Positions 1-11,202 of a DNA stretch of 64,000 bases are shown here, one piece after another; the first letter of the stretch is position 1, and each line of letters starts with the position of its first letter. The position numbers and the translations under genes are program-made. Below the pieces are notes generated by a model that did not search any database, was not told where the DNA came from, and saw only the letters and a list, made by a program, of their open reading frames with translations. This stretch comes from Atherinomorus stipes (taxonomy: Eukaryota; Chordata; Actinopteri; Atheriniformes; Atherinidae), in assembly GCA_023101725.1 (NCBI GenBank), contig JALJCO010007865.1:458442-522441 (forward strand), given 5' to 3'.

Positions 1-1278
1 ACAAAAAGAAAAGACTTTATCAGCATAGTAAACAACGTTATAGTTTCAGTTTGTGCTTCCATGCCGGCTCGGCTGGGGGCTGCAGTTACCTGCAGCGCCA
101 GTCGAGAGCCTCATTTCTTAATCCTGCCTCTAAATGCTTAAGTAATTTTGTCATATTTTACGTGTGATGACATATTTTGACTAGAAATTGGAAAAATATA
201 CTTGCTTAGATTTGATTTTTTGGTCCAAAGTCCCTCTCAGGCTAATGACCGCCTCGTTCATCAGCTTATTAAGCTTCAATGACTCCTTCAGAGCTCAGGA
301 GTGGGTAAAAGCCAAACTAATATTAACCCTGGTTTTCCATCGTGCACTATCTAAAGCTCTTACCTTTTCTTCGGTGCATCCGCCGTTTTTTTCTTTCTTT
401 TTTTTTCTTCTCCTTCGAGAGTTCGAGTGACTGGTGTCTGCTCCAATCATGAGCTTATTCCCACACAGCGTCATGCTCTTAGCTCTGTCATTGGCTGGAG
501 ATATAAACAGAAATCTCCACCCAGAAACGTCCCAACCAGACTATAACAGAGCTAAACAGCTAATTACAGGCAGGGGGAGGGAGAGTTGCATTCAAACTCA
601 CCACGGCATGTGAGTAAATGCCCAAAGGCACGTTTGAGACGGATTTCACTCGCACAAGTCTAACATTTATTATCAGGGGGGAAACTTCGGACTCCACCTT
701 TAACCTCCTGTTATTGTAACTGTTAAACCCGACCTTTTCTACTCTGTGATCAACATGTTCAATATGTTTCAACCTGTCTGAAAAACCAAACAAAATCATT
801 TGAAATGAAAATGTAAATCAAAAGTAACTGGACTGCTAATAAACCACTTTTGAATTCAGTGCTGAATTTTGCTCGTAACAACGTCATCAAACATGACTAA
901 AATCTGTCATGGCTGCCCAGAACTACAGTAGTAAACAAGTAAACGTGCTGTTGGAGGCTGCATGGTTGTCACCCTGCTGGTAAACATGAACAGTGACACA
1001 TACAGGACTGCTAATTCTGTTTATCCAACATACTGCACACCAGCACACACACACACCAGATCTATGCATACAAATACACAAATACAGTTGCACTGATGAA
1101 CACACTCGGACTCAGATCCAAACATAAACACAAACACTCTTTCTGGAAAAGGACTGATTAGTATGGAGGGCTCCATCAGAGCTGCCGTCTCACATTTCCA
1201 TCGCCACACTCTGATTTTAGCATGGAAACTACCAGTGCATTCATTTACACCTTCTTACCACAACTCCTCTCTCTAATG
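1..1278. other. Unique AT-rich sequence, no gene seen
   Basis: Apart from the repeat fragment at 128-222 and a short CA-rich patch near 1039-1058, I see no coding signal, RNA gene or recognisable element. Frames are short, lack codon bias and lie in low-complexity sequence. Intergenic or intronic DNA is the likely reading. Confidence 0.5.
128..222 (+). mobile_element. Fragment of hAT-like MITE (CACTGCAAAAACTC family)
   Basis: The stretch with AAGTAATTTTGTCATATTTT, then GATGACATATTTTGACTAG and ATATACTTGCTTAGATTTGA matches the right-hand part of the copies at 3337-3692, 4303-4425 and 6125-6508. The terminal TTTTTGCAGTG is eroded. It is non-coding. The hAT assignment rests only on the style of the termini. 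Confidence 0.6.
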
Positions 1279-1279
1279 G

Positions 1280-1332
1280 ACACACACACACACGCACACA
1301 CACACACACACACAGACACACACACACACACA
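1280..1332. repeat. (CA)n microsatellite
   Basis: About 26 CA dinucleotides with single interruptions (CG, GA). A second CA run lies at 1484-1503. Simple-sequence DNA typical of fish genomes. Confidence 0.95.
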
Positions 1333-1483
1333 TTTCCAGGTGTGTGATGACCAGTGACAGCAGTGTTTGGCTGGTCATGGGCTACTCTGTGTGTAATAAG
1401 GGGATATTACCGCAGCAATCTCACTTAGCCTCTGGGAGACTGATCTACATTCACTCTGCAGCTCATATTCACACAGCTTCCTG

Positions 1484-1503
1484 CCACACACACACACACA
1501 CAC
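1484..1503. repeat. Short (CA)n microsatellite
   Basis: Ten CA units. It produces His/Thr-rich and Cys/Val-rich false reading frames on the two strands. Confidence 0.9.
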
Positions 1504-2495
1504 TTCTAAACAACATTCTTCCACATAAAAACTACAGATGGGGTGGAGGGAAACAGAAAACACACATCAGTTCTGCTGTTTTTTAATCATTCCACTTCAT
1601 AATGAGCAGTTTTTTTTTATATCAGCTGATAATTCAGAGCAGAAACTGATGCAAACATCTTCTCTGATTCATGTCCGTCCTTATTTTATGTGGAACAAAG
1701 TTAAATACAACTAATCACCTGTAGAGAGCAACCTTTCTCTTTTGCTTTAATGAAAAGAAGAAATGAAAAACTCCTAATTCTCCGCGACGTTGCTGCTCTG
1801 CAGCGCTCGTCTGCAATCAGACTTCCACATGATGACAAATGCTGCAATAACAAATGCAGGTTCTGAGGGTGAGACCTCTGCAGCTGATGGTTGTGTCATC
1901 TTAAACAAACGTGTAATCACAGGCTTTGCATTATTACAGCTCCCTGCTATTTCTGTCTGATTTGGGCGGTGAAACACTCCCTGTGTTTTTTAAATTGCAG
2001 CATGAGATGAAGTGCACCGTAGAGGCCGGCAATTTTTTCCTAATCTCATTTCTATCTTTTTGTACTGGTGGGAAAGTATTGTGCTCTCTTCCTAAAGTGA
2101 GAAAAATAGCATCACCCTGTAAAAATACAGCTGAACATTATGAGGAAACGTCACGAGTTTGAGGTTTTATTTGAGTGAAAAGAACAAAAGCAAGGGCTTA
2201 TTGTGCGATATGTGTTTTTAAAATGTACCCCTAAAATAATGAGTTAGGGTTTGTGCAAAATGAATTTATTCCATGCAAATGTTTCCCTGTTAAATGCAGC
2301 AGCGTGGCGGCATCAGCTGTTGTTCCTGCGTGGAGCCATGCTCGGGTTGCTCCCACAGCAGATGCATCCATGGTCATTTTTCCTCTGCATCTCAGTTACA
2401 GCGTTTCCATCAGTTGTTTCTTGGGGTCAACACAAAGATCGCTTCATAAACGCAGGTCTTAAAACGGTGATGAGCACTTCTCTTTATATTTAATG
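1504..2495. other. No recognisable gene or repeat
   Basis: Moderately AT-rich sequence. Short reading frames exist but show no domain, no plausible splice pattern and no similarity to another part of the window. Confidence 0.4.
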
Positions 2496-2499
2496 AGAA

Positions 2500-2690
2500 C
2501 AACAGTGGAGAGCAAGGTGATCTCCTCCGTGCCCCAGAGAGCTCCATGCTAATTTTTCCGGGGCACGGTCCCATTAGCATAGGGAAGCTGACACCGTTGC
2601 TTTAGGCTACGCATAATACCCTAATGACCACTCTGCTGTTACTTTGAATCAAGGGTATTAGTTTGGTCTCTGATAAAAGACGGCCGTGAC
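2500..2690. promoter_or_regulatory. Candidate conserved non-coding element (weak)
   Basis: Repeat-free block with an inverted pair, GTGCCCC near 2530 and GGGGCACGG near 2561, two ATTAGCAT/GCTAATTT-type words and a TGAATCAAGG word. Balanced composition and absence of transposon similarity set it apart from its surroundings. The regulatory role is inference; only alignment to other fish genomes could establish it. Confidence 0.2.
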
Positions 2691-3336
2691 GGCTCGGCCT
2701 ACTTCTACTGTTGGACTGTGATGGCTTTTTTCTTCTTATCTTGCTTTCTTGTGGGGAAAAAAAGCAAGAAAAAAAGATGATTTATCTTTGACTACGACTA
2801 AGAGTCAACATCTTGTCTCCTCTCCCATCTCATCTCTCCTCTTTTTCTTGCTTTCGTCCCTCCTCGTCTCTTCTCAGTCTTTTATTAAAAACACATTTAC
2901 TACATAAATCAAAGGAATCCAGCGGTGGTTATAGAATAATTACAAAGAGAAGGCAGCTTTTTCCAGACAGAGCTGCAGAGTTTATTAAAAGCAGCAACTT
3001 GAGATGTGTTTGTCAATATCTCCCTCTTACTGGCTGCAAATCTGCGGGTTATTCTATATTACCACTCAACCATGTTTCTCCATGGAAGCACTCACACCTA
3101 CTTTTAACACCCATCATTTTCAGTACATGTAGTTTATCGCTTTCAATGTGTTTTAAATTTTACAACAAAAATGAGCAAAAAAGAAAAGAAACTCACGTCA
3201 GTCGCATCAGTCATACAATGTGACAGTTTAACTTAAAGGAAAATTTTAAAAATGCAAAAAATTGAAGTGTGAATTTTTTAATTAACTGTGAAATAAACTT
3301 AATATTTAACTCACAGAGAAACGTTTAACACCCACA
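2691..3336. other. No recognisable gene
   Basis: Contains a 136-codon frame (2813-3223) rich in Ser/Leu from a pyrimidine tract at its start. It has no domain or splice context, so I regard it as chance. Confidence 0.4.
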
Positions 3337-3692
3337 CACTGCAAAAACTCAAATCATAGCAAGTATATAGTCAAAAAATCTCATCACACTCAAAATAAGA
3401 CTAAATTACTTCAAAGAGAAACATTTCAGTGAGATATAAGAACTTGTTTTAAGGTAATGCATCTTATTTCAAGCATTCCTATCGGGAAATTTTGCTTGTT
3501 CTGTTGGCAGAATTTCTTTTTTTTTTTTTGCTTCTTACAAGCAAAAAAATCTTGGGCACTCTTAAAATAGGTAAAAAAAAAGAAAAGATTTACTGAAATT
3601 TTTCTCTTTAAGTAATTTTGTCTTATTTTAAGTGATGAGATATTTCAACTGGAAATTACAAAATATACTTGCTAAGATTTTGAATTTTTGCA
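3337..3692 (+). mobile_element. hAT-like MITE, near-complete copy
   Basis: Starts CACTGCAAAAACTCAAATC and ends in the inverted form (GATTTTGAATTTTTGCA). Between the ends, the block TCTCATCACACTCAAAATAAG at the left is mirrored by TTATTTTAAGTGATGAGAT at the right, so the element folds back on itself. Length about 356 bp with no coding capacity. It is one of five copies in the first 6.5 kb. Confidence 0.75.
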
Positions 3693-3709
3693 CAGCAGCG
3701 TCACATCAA

Positions 3710-4134
3710 CACTGCAAAAACTCAAATCTTAGCAATTATATTTTTCTCATTTCAAGTCAAAATACCTCATCACACAATTGGCAGAATTTTTTTTACTTAC
3801 TACAAGCCCCAATTTTTTTTAACTTATTTTAAGAGTGACCAAGATCTTTTTTTGCTTGTAATAAGCAATCTTATCAAAAGAAAAAATAAAAAAAATGATC
3901 TATCAAACCAAATTGATAAAAGAAAGAACAAAAAAGAAGAAAGAAATACCAAAAAAAATCTGTTTCTAGTGGAACAAACAAACAAAATTTTCTTAATAAG
4001 ATTTCATGAATTAAGATGCATTGCATTAAAACAAGTTCCTATATCTCACTGAAATGATTCTCTTTAGGTAATTTTGTCTTATTTTGAATGTGATGAGATA
4101 TTTTGGCTAGAAATTAAGCTTTGAGTATACAGTG
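3710..4134 (+). mobile_element. hAT-like MITE, second tandem copy
   Basis: Starts CACTGCAAAAACTCAAATC only 17 bp after the previous copy ends, and finishes in the same inverted pattern (TGATGAGATATTTTGGCTAG, then AGTATACAGTG). The centre is A/T rich with AAGCAAAAAA-type words. The adjacency suggests insertion of one copy near another, or a local duplication. Confidence 0.7.
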
Positions 4135-4302
4135 TATGGATGTTTCTCTGTTTGTTGAATACCAAGTTTATTTCCCAGTTAATTAAAATTTCATACTTAA
4201 ATTTCTGGATTTCTTTAATTTTCTTCTAAGTTAAACCATCACATCTATAACTGATGTGACTGAGGTGAGTTTCTTTCCCTTTTTTTGTACGTTTTTGTTG
4301 TA

Positions 4303-4425
4303 AAATTCCTATTTCTCACTGAAATGTTTCTCTTTAAGTGATTTTGTCTCATTTTGAGTGTGATGAGATATTTTGACTAGAAATTACAAAAAAATATACT
4401 TGTTAAGATCTGAGTTTTTGCAGTG
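4303..4425 (+). mobile_element. hAT-like MITE, right-half fragment
   Basis: Contains CACTGAAATGTTTCTCTTTA, then GTGTGATGAGATATTTTGAC and a terminal GAGTTTTTGCAGTG. Only the 3' half of the family is present. Confidence 0.7.
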
Positions 4426-4489
4426 AAGGTGTCTGTGAACATTAATATCATTCAAGCACATTATTTAGAAATTTCATAAGAATTCATAC

Positions 4490-5080
4490 TAATAATGGAC
4501 GGGGACGGAGAGGTTCAAAAATTAATGGGAGACTTTGGGAAGCACATTAAATTATTGAGCAGCGGCCTGATTAATTCTTAATAGCCATTGTCAAAAAATC
4601 ACCGTCTTGTAGTGGCGTTAATTCTCATCAAACCTACTTTACAGCAGCGTTTCGCCTCTGCTCCGGCAGCGCTGCAGCCCTCCACCGAGCACAGACACAT
4701 CTCTGCCTCGTCTCATCGCACACGCTCACATTAGAGAGAAAAATACAGAAAACATTTACTTATTTGTTTCTCTCTTTACATCTGGCTTCTAATCACTGAA
4801 TGATTCCTTCAGATGCAGATTTGTTCATCATTTCTTTTGTTTCTTTTAAATGCGATGAAGCGTGAAACAAAGACACTCCTGCCTCCTCTGAAGTGGATAA
4901 AAAATTGCCCCTTGCTTTGAGAAGTGCTGGCAGCATCAGACACTCGTACTGCTGAGCACTTCTGTGAAATTAATTTGCCAGAATATTCCTGGCTGATACC
5001 CTAAAGGTTAAGGTTGCTATCGGATCATTTTCTCCTTTCTCTTTCAAAACTCTTTGATGACCAGAACCTCATTTTTATCA
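4490..5080. promoter_or_regulatory. Candidate conserved non-coding element
   Basis: Repeat-poor stretch holding several homeodomain-type words (GCACATTAAATTATTGAG, CTGATTAATTCTTAATAG), a SOX-like CATTGTC beside them, and GTGAAATTAATTTGCCAG further right. No coding frame. The dense TAAT words in otherwise mixed sequence resemble vertebrate conserved non-coding elements, but this is inference. Confidence 0.25.
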
Positions 5081-5690
5081 ACCCTTTTTTTAGATGAAAT
5101 GCAGGTTAAAAGCAGCGAGAAGCTGCGAGGACACAAACAAGTGTTTACAGAGAAATGCTCTAACACACAAGCATCACTGAAACATCCCCAGAATCAAAAT
5201 GCAGCGTCCTATTTTGAATATTAATTTCAAAACATGTTTCCATGAATTATAGATAACAGATATCAGTATGTTAATGAGTACACAACATATGGTTAGCTCC
5301 CATGATTATGGATTTACACCAGTAGGGGGAAGAGTGCACAAGGAAACAGATCCTGGTGATGAAAGCAACAATCTCGCCGTGCTCGTGTAATACAAGGAAA
5401 AGTTGCATGTTCCTGCTCACATTTACTGACATTTACCTCTAAAGGCTGCATTAGGGCTGCAGGGAGTCCCAGAAACCCGTCTCTGGTGGCATGTGCTTCT
5501 CCTCGGATAAAAAAACAAGCTCACTCTGGTTTCAAACGGAGGTTTTAGATATGATGTGAAAGATGAAATCCTACACATCTCATTGTTTTAGATAAAAATG
5601 AGCCACAAATATGAACTGAAATCTAAAAATATCCAAAACAAAAGTTGGTTTCTGATACAGACACAAATGCTGTTTTTATGCCATGTTGGT
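5081..5690. other. No recognisable gene or repeat
   Basis: Mixed-composition unique DNA between a candidate regulatory stretch and a hAT element. Nothing else supportable seen. Confidence 0.4.
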
Positions 5691-5691
5691 C

Positions 5692-6081
5692 CCTGCTTCT
5701 CAAATGGGGGGGCGCATACCCCTGAGGGTTCTTCGAAGCTTTTCAAGGGGTATGTGGAATTTTTTCTTTAATGAAATTTCTTTCAATAAAATTGATCTAA
5801 TGAATTCAAAATGAGTTTCACACCATCTCACTATACTTCCCCCCCCCCCCCCCCCCCACCCCATCACTGTCATCTTGACAACGTAAACAGTAGTTATGAT
5901 TGAAGCATAGCAGAAATCTGACGTGAAGTTACCGTTGTTCAGCACAGTTCCAGTTAAATACAACATTTTTTTTTACAATCTATTTTTCCAAACAGAAACA
6001 CTTTGCAGTACATAAAAGGTACTACGCTGACAATACATTTCACAAGGGGTACTTTGTAGAAAAAAGGTTGAGAACCGCTGC
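5692..6081. mobile_element. Non-autonomous hAT-like element (GGTTCTCAACC ends)
   Basis: The right end read on the minus strand starts GCAGCGGTTCTCAACCTTTT and continues to AAGTACCCCTTG. The left end CCCTGCTTCTCAAATGGGGG is its decayed partner, followed by CGCATACCCCTGAGG. The CAGCGGTTCTCAACC terminus and paired 'xTACCCC' blocks are typical of a widespread fish hAT family. The interior has a 19-bp C run (5839-5857) and no transposase. Confidence 0.65.
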
Positions 6082-6124
6082 CATAGGTGATATCATGGGT
6101 TGACCCTCGACACTGCTCCCTGTG

Positions 6125-6207
6125 CACTGCAAAAAATCAAATATTACCAAGTATATTTTTCTCATTTCTAGTCAAAATTTTGCTTCTTCTATTGGCAGAA
6201 TTTTTTG

Positions 6208-6273
<66 letters not shown>

Positions 6274-6508
6274 CAAGAGTGGCCAAGATTTTTTTTTGCT
6301 TTTAATAAGCAAAAAAAAAAAAATCTGCCAACAGAACAAGCAAAATTTTCCTAAGATTTCTTGAAATAAGATGCATTTGTCTGAAAACAAGTTCCTATAT
6401 CTCACTGAAATGTTTCTCTTTAAATAATTTTGTCTTATTTTGAATGTGATGAGATATTTTGACTAGAAATGAGAAAAATACACTTTGTAAGATTTGAGTA
6501 TTTGCAGT
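6125..6508 (+). mobile_element. hAT-like MITE with (TA)n expansion
   Basis: Starts CACTGCAAAAAATCAAATAT and ends GATTTGAGTATTTGCAGT. It keeps the family's CAACAGAACAAGC and GTGATGAGATATTTTGAC words. The centre has been replaced or enlarged by a perfect TA run at 6209-6271. Confidence 0.75.
6209..6271. repeat. (TA)n microsatellite
   Basis: About 31 perfect TA units inside the MITE. It creates Tyr-Ile-repeat false reading frames on both strands. Confidence 0.97.
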
Positions 6509-6538
6509 TTGCACACATCAACAGCCGTATGACCTTGA

Positions 6539-7414
6539 AGGAATAGTTCACCCACAGAATGATGTAATTTTATTTTCCACTTCCCCTCATGGTGATCAAG
6601 ACTCTGAAGCACTTTTTTAATATCTCAAATGCAGCCGGCGATCAGGAAGGCTTCTCTTTTTCCCCCAACTTTCTTAAAATGGAGCCAAAAAGATCCATAA
6701 AAGTCCACAAAAACTTGTCAATATTCCTCCATACTGCTCGTACATCATAGTGTCCTGAGTGGGTAGCGTCCAGAATTTACTGGAAACGACATCATTTAGT
6801 ATATTTTTAGAGCCTAAACAGTACTACTGTACATCACATCTCCTGTGAGCACGCCGATGCGCGTTCACGAAACTACGGAAGCCGCAGCAGACGAGATCGC
6901 GCGTTCTCTTTTTCTTTCTTTGTTTTAAATCAATATCCAACCCCTCTTGTGTTTGTCCTGGTTTGTCTGCAGCTCTGTCGCTCTTAGCCCAATGTAAACA
7001 GGGAATTTCTTCTTCTACGCTTGCATTATCGGCAGAGTAGGCTCTGAACGCCGAGGCTTCCGTAGTTTCGTGAATGCGCATATGCGTGCTTCACGAAAGT
7101 AAGATGTAGTGCTGTTTAGGCTCTAAGAATATACTAAATGACGTTGTTTCGCGTAAATTCTGGACACTACCCACTCAGGACACTTGGGTTACATTGGACG
7201 AGCAGTATGGAGGAATATTGACAAGTTTTTGTGGACTTTTATGGACCTTTTTGGCTCGGGCCCCAGCGAACTTCATTATATAAAAGTTGGGGGAAAACGA
7301 GAAGTCGTCCTGATCGCCGGCTGCATTTGACATATTAAAAAAGTGCTCCAGAGTCTTGCTCACCATGAGGGGAAGTGGAAAATAAAGTTACATCATTCTG
7401 TGTGAACTATTCCT
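6539..7414. mobile_element. Long foldback element with TTAA-type target site (T2/Kolobok-like)
   Basis: Left end AGGAATAGTTCACCCACAG and right end CTATTCCT with CATTCTGTGTGAA are inverted copies, and the complementarity runs inward for over 250 bp on each side (left TCCTGAGTGGGTAGCGTCCA, right GGACACTACCCACTCAGGAC). The flanks are TTGA on the left and TTAA on the right, consistent with a TTAA target that has one mutation. TTAAAGGAA fits the T2/Kolobok-type terminal pattern. The only long frame (6824-7081, minus) spans the centre and has no domain. A related half copy lies at about 17447-17769. Confidence 0.75.
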
Positions 7415-7639
7415 TTAATGTTACACAGGCCAGGAGGAGGTGCATGTGCAGCCGATGTGAAGGTTGTGACTGGGAATATCTGATCAATGAGTATGGAAAT
7501 TGTGTCTGGATTTGGACATGATGCCATTAAAACATGGCTGCTGTAACTTACACCTGCTTCATACTGACTCTCACCTGATCAGCTGTTTTCAGACATACTG
7601 TACCATCACGGCACATTCAGGCTGTTGTGTATGAACACA

Positions 7640-7800
7640 TTTTCTATTATTTTACCTTTATTTTACCAGAAAAGCCTCGCTGAGACTAAAAAATCTCTTT
7701 TTCACGAGTGTCCTGGCCACGACAGCAGCAGAGCAATGAAAGTTACAGAACAATCAAACACATTCAAATAAAGTAAAAAAATTTAAAGAGTTTAAAAACA
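7640..7800 (-). mobile_element. LINE/SINE 3'-end fragment
   Basis: On the minus strand the sequence carries a CTGGCCAGGAC-like part, AAAAAGAGATTTTTTAGTCTC, then AGGCTTTTCTGGTAAAATAA with a TAAAGGTAAAATAATAG tail. This is the common fish retroposon tail of the 'TCTCAATGAGACTTTCCTGGTTAAATAAAGG' type. No coding sequence. The family assignment is tentative. Confidence 0.45.
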
Positions 7801-7954
7801 TAATTGTGCAATAAATTACAGATAAATTAACTATTCAAAGTCCAAAAATCAGGCAAAGCATGTACAGACAGATTTAACTTTATCCAAGTCATTCAACATT
7901 TTCTTAAAAGCATCCAGTGAGACCAGGTCATGGAGTTTCAGGTCTTTCTGCAGC

Positions 7955-8110
7955 TGGTTTGATTAATCCAGGTGTGCCTGACCTCAGTAACCACAAGGAC
8001 AATGACCAGACACACCTGGATTAATCAGTTTGTCCAGTAATGACAGACAGGAGACAAAGAAGCTGGCTTAAGTTAGGCAGTGGTGGAGTTGTGCATAAAG
8101 TCCGTTGAAC
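7955..8110 (+). repeat. Dispersed repeat with CCAGGTGTGCCTG hairpin
   Basis: Arms 7961-7980 and 8007-8026 are complementary over 20 bp with one mismatch (core CCAGGTGTGCCTG against CAGACACACCTGG). Downstream is GGAGACAAAGAAGCTGGCTTAAG and GTGGAGTTGTGCATAAAG. The same order occurs, inverted, at 15300-15410 and, forward, at 56258-56372, so it is a dispersed family. Superfamily not recognised. Confidence 0.65.
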
Positions 8111-8193
8111 TGAACATTGATGCTGACAAAACACATCTGATACCGCAAATAACTGAAGGTAGACTTACCTGTTACTGTACAGGTGAACATGTA

Positions 8194-8708
8194 CGGTCGT
8201 CCTGGAAATTATTCATAAGTTCTGATTAAAGAAGGAAAAAAATCAGCTGTCAGTGAAATAAGTTAAAATTGACAAAAATAATAAATAAAAATTCTGTGAA
8301 AATCACGATATTCATTTTAAACTGTGGTTCAACAGAAATATTAAAAACAAACACATTAAAAAAAAAATAAAACAAGTAAACAAGCATGATGGGGCTCTGA
8401 AGCTAAAATGTTGTTGAGCAACACTTTGAGACAATCACTGCAATCAGGTGTTTTCTGTAACGTCCAATCAGACGTCTGCACCTGATGACAGGTATGTTGG
8501 TCCATGTTCATGAGAAAGGTGCTCTAATGTGTCTGGGACAGTTTTTTTTAATTATTATTATTTCCAACCACAATTCAAAAGCAATTATTTATATCACTAA
8601 ATAATAATTTTGTAAATTTTTACTTATTGTTAGTTTCTTTAGTTTCTTTTTTATTGTTGATTTAACCTTTTCTTTAATTTCAGGGTAAATAATTATGAGG
8701 ACGACTGT
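8194..8708. mobile_element. Tc1/mariner-like non-autonomous element, copy 1
   Basis: Left end CGGTCGTCCTGGAAATTATT follows a TA. Right end GGTAAATAATTATGAGGACGA is its inverted partner. The interior (CTGTCAGTGAAATAAGTT, CTGCAATCAGGTGTTTTCTG, CGTCCAATCAGACGTCTGC) matches 11233-11713 closely. No transposase frame. TA target and short ends suggest Tc1/mariner, but the class is unproven. Confidence 0.6.
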
Positions 8709-8899
8709 TGCTGCAGCTCAATGATTAGTTCATTTGATTTAATTCAATTTAATTTAAATTAAAAATGGAACACCCTAAGAAGCTATACAACTTTAGGTAG
8801 GCACGCAGACACAAAAATAAATTAAAATACACTCCAAAATGTAAAATACAGCTTTACAGAAACACAAAATTCCAACCAGAACCCACTAAAAACTCCTTG

Positions 8900-9060
8900 G
8901 ACCCACTGTTGGGTTAAAAAGGCACCAACTAATTTCTGGATTACATCGACCCACAAAATTGGGTTATTTTCTTAATCCAAGTTTGAATATATGACCCAGA
9001 AGTTGGGTTATGTTGACCACAATGTTGGCTTATTTTAACCCAGAAGTTGGGACAACAATC
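8900..9060. repeat. Tandem TGGGTTA-type repeat
   Basis: Irregular units of roughly 30 bp carrying TTGGGTTA or AACCCA (GTTGGGTTAAAAAGG, AATTGGGTTATTTTC, AGTTGGGTTATGTTG, TTTTAACCCAGAAGTTGGG). Non-coding low-order repeat found widely in fish. Confidence 0.6.
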
Positions 9061-10340
9061 TAACAACCTAAATCTATCATAAATGTGTGTCATTAGCCAT
9101 ATGGGGTAAAGTTATGTGTAGTTTAACCGTAGTTTTTGCTTAAAATACTTCTCAATTAAATTTATAGATGGTAATTTTTTCATTGGAGTTGATTTAGTTG
9201 ATTTGTTCAACATAAATGATTCAACAATTGCTCGAGTCAAAGTTGTTCTAGCTAACTAAAACTAACAAAAAAATTAAAACGAAAATCTAAAAGACATTTT
9301 CTTTAACTGAAATAAAAATCAAAATGACAGTTTTTCAATTAAATCTATTTCTGTTCAATCTATTCACTTTGATCCAACGGTTTCACTCCGCGTGACTTTT
9401 GAATGTCACACCAGACAAATACCTATAATTTCCGGAGAAAATTTCATTTTCCAAAAGAATAAAAATCAATAAAAACTAGCAAACCTGCTCAAAAAAACTA
9501 ACTGAATTGAAAAACAAAAAGTCAAAACTAAATAAAAACTGAAACTGATTAAAAGTCCAAAACTATTATAAGCTTGGCTCCACAGTAACCTGCAGCAGCA
9601 TGATGTAGAAGCTTTATTTCAGCGTAGCCAGCTCGCACAAGTGAAAGCATCATTATAATGTTGGAAAAGATGTCGTGCAGTACCTTTACACTGGGAGCTA
9701 TTTTCCTCCTCCTCCTCTTTTCCCCGGCTTCTGAGAGCTGCACCTGAGGGTGAGACGGCCTTTTTCATGATGATAATATCAATGTGACACATATGACTTG
9801 TTGTTGACGTCTGTCAATATGAAGCGCTATCTGAGATGGGTGCATTAACTCGCCCCCGCCCCTCTCTTCCACGGTGCAGGCGGGTTCAGGGTCAGGTCAA
9901 TCAAATAATGTGAAACCAGTGAGTTTTGTTCCGTTTTTATTTTTAGGATAAAGTGTGGGGAAAGGGTGCAGAGGCTGAAAATTATTACCAGTATTTCTGC
10001 TATTCATTCATTGTTGATTATTTATGTAGTTTTTATTTGGGCTTGCATCAGCGCTGCCTGCAGCAGGAGGTGCCCATCCGACCACCGACACTGTATGTCC
10101 TTTTCTTAGAGTATTCCTGTTAATAAGCTTTAGTGTCTTTTACCGTTTTACACGTCTGATACTGTATATGACACGAGCTCTTAAAATGCTCAATAAGCAT
10201 GAATTTTAGTCCAAAGCTGTGAGCACTTCATGACCAAACATGCTTATTTATTTAATCATTTCCGGTTGTATCAGGATGTGTCTTCATCGGGAAATTTACT
10301 TGGCGAGTTCACACAGAAAAACTGATGACTGATTACTAAA
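9061..10340. other. Decayed AT-rich repeat and unique DNA, no gene
   Basis: 9240-9560 is rich in AACTAAAACTAA-like words mirrored near 9500-9550, as in a common eroded vertebrate DNA element. 9560-10340 is unique with no recognisable gene. Confidence 0.4.
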
Positions 10341-10348
10341 CTGCATTA

Positions 10349-10440
10349 GAGATCGATACCGATATTTTCACATCAACCTCAGCCGATACAACCTGACGAT
10401 ATTTCGGGCCGATACTGCAACTGACCCCAAAATTACATAA
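10349..10440. mobile_element. Eroded end of a CGATAT/GGCCGATAC-type DNA element
   Basis: The run GATCGATACCGATATTTTC, CAGCCGATACAACCTGACG and TTTCGGGCCGATACTGC is the hallmark of an old dispersed element. A possible opposite end is ATATTGGCCGGCCGATGTG at about 11796-11815, with the Tc1-like fragments lying between. Confidence 0.4.
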
Positions 10441-10586
10441 TGGATAAAATAAAAACTAATTTTGAAAATTTTTATAAGTTTGAAAAAAAAAAAAAGAAAC
10501 AAATTGCTTCAAATAAATATATAAAAAAGAAACAGTACACTTGTAACATATACAGATATATACATATATATATATATATATCTGTA

Positions 10587-10625
10587 TATAGTCGTCCTCA
10601 AAATTATTCATGCCCTCCAATTAAA
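10587..10625 (+). mobile_element. Solo end of the Tc1/mariner-like family
   Basis: GTCGTCCTCAAAATTATTCA follows a TATATA tract and matches the termini at 8194 and (inverted) 11692-11713. Only the end is recognisable. Confidence 0.45.
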
Positions 10626-11202
10626 GGCTGAAAATGGAACATTTTTATTAAAAGCTGTATTTAAAAAAAAAAAAAAAAGAAAGTAATATAAAAACGGAAT
10701 TTCCCTAAAAAGTTATATTTAGCCTGAAAATAAATATAAGATAAATTTCAACGGGTTTGACAATGGCATTATGTTTATATCTACAAGCCGATACACGTCG
10801 CCATTGCGGGTTGCCAGATACGATCTCTGTGTTGCATCAGTATGTTGGGCACAGCTAGGCTGGTGCAGGGAAACTGTGGAGTCGGCGCGTGAAGCAGCGG
10901 CTTCAGAGCACCGGAGATTTTATTAACCAACTCTGAAGAGGAGTAAGCTGAGAAGAGCCACAACTGAAGTTACACTAGATGGACCCACATAAACGTTTTC
11001 CACGGCATAAAAATGCAGAATTGGCGACTTTTCTTCTGGATCTGTAAGCTAGCTTGCTTGCTAACGTGGCTAACGCTAGCTGTCAGTTATAAACTCCTCT
11101 GCAGTGTTGGACATGATGCAGGCTGCTGGTCAGCTGCCGTAACGGTAGGAAGCCTGGCGTCCAGCGGCTGTTGCATTTACAACCTAAACACACGTGATGT
11201 CA

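Noticed and set aside
2813..3223. 136-codon frame
   Set aside because: Begins in a CT-rich tract and lacks any recognisable feature.
6087..6405. Tyr-Ile repeat frames
   Set aside because: Translations of the (TA)n run inside a MITE.
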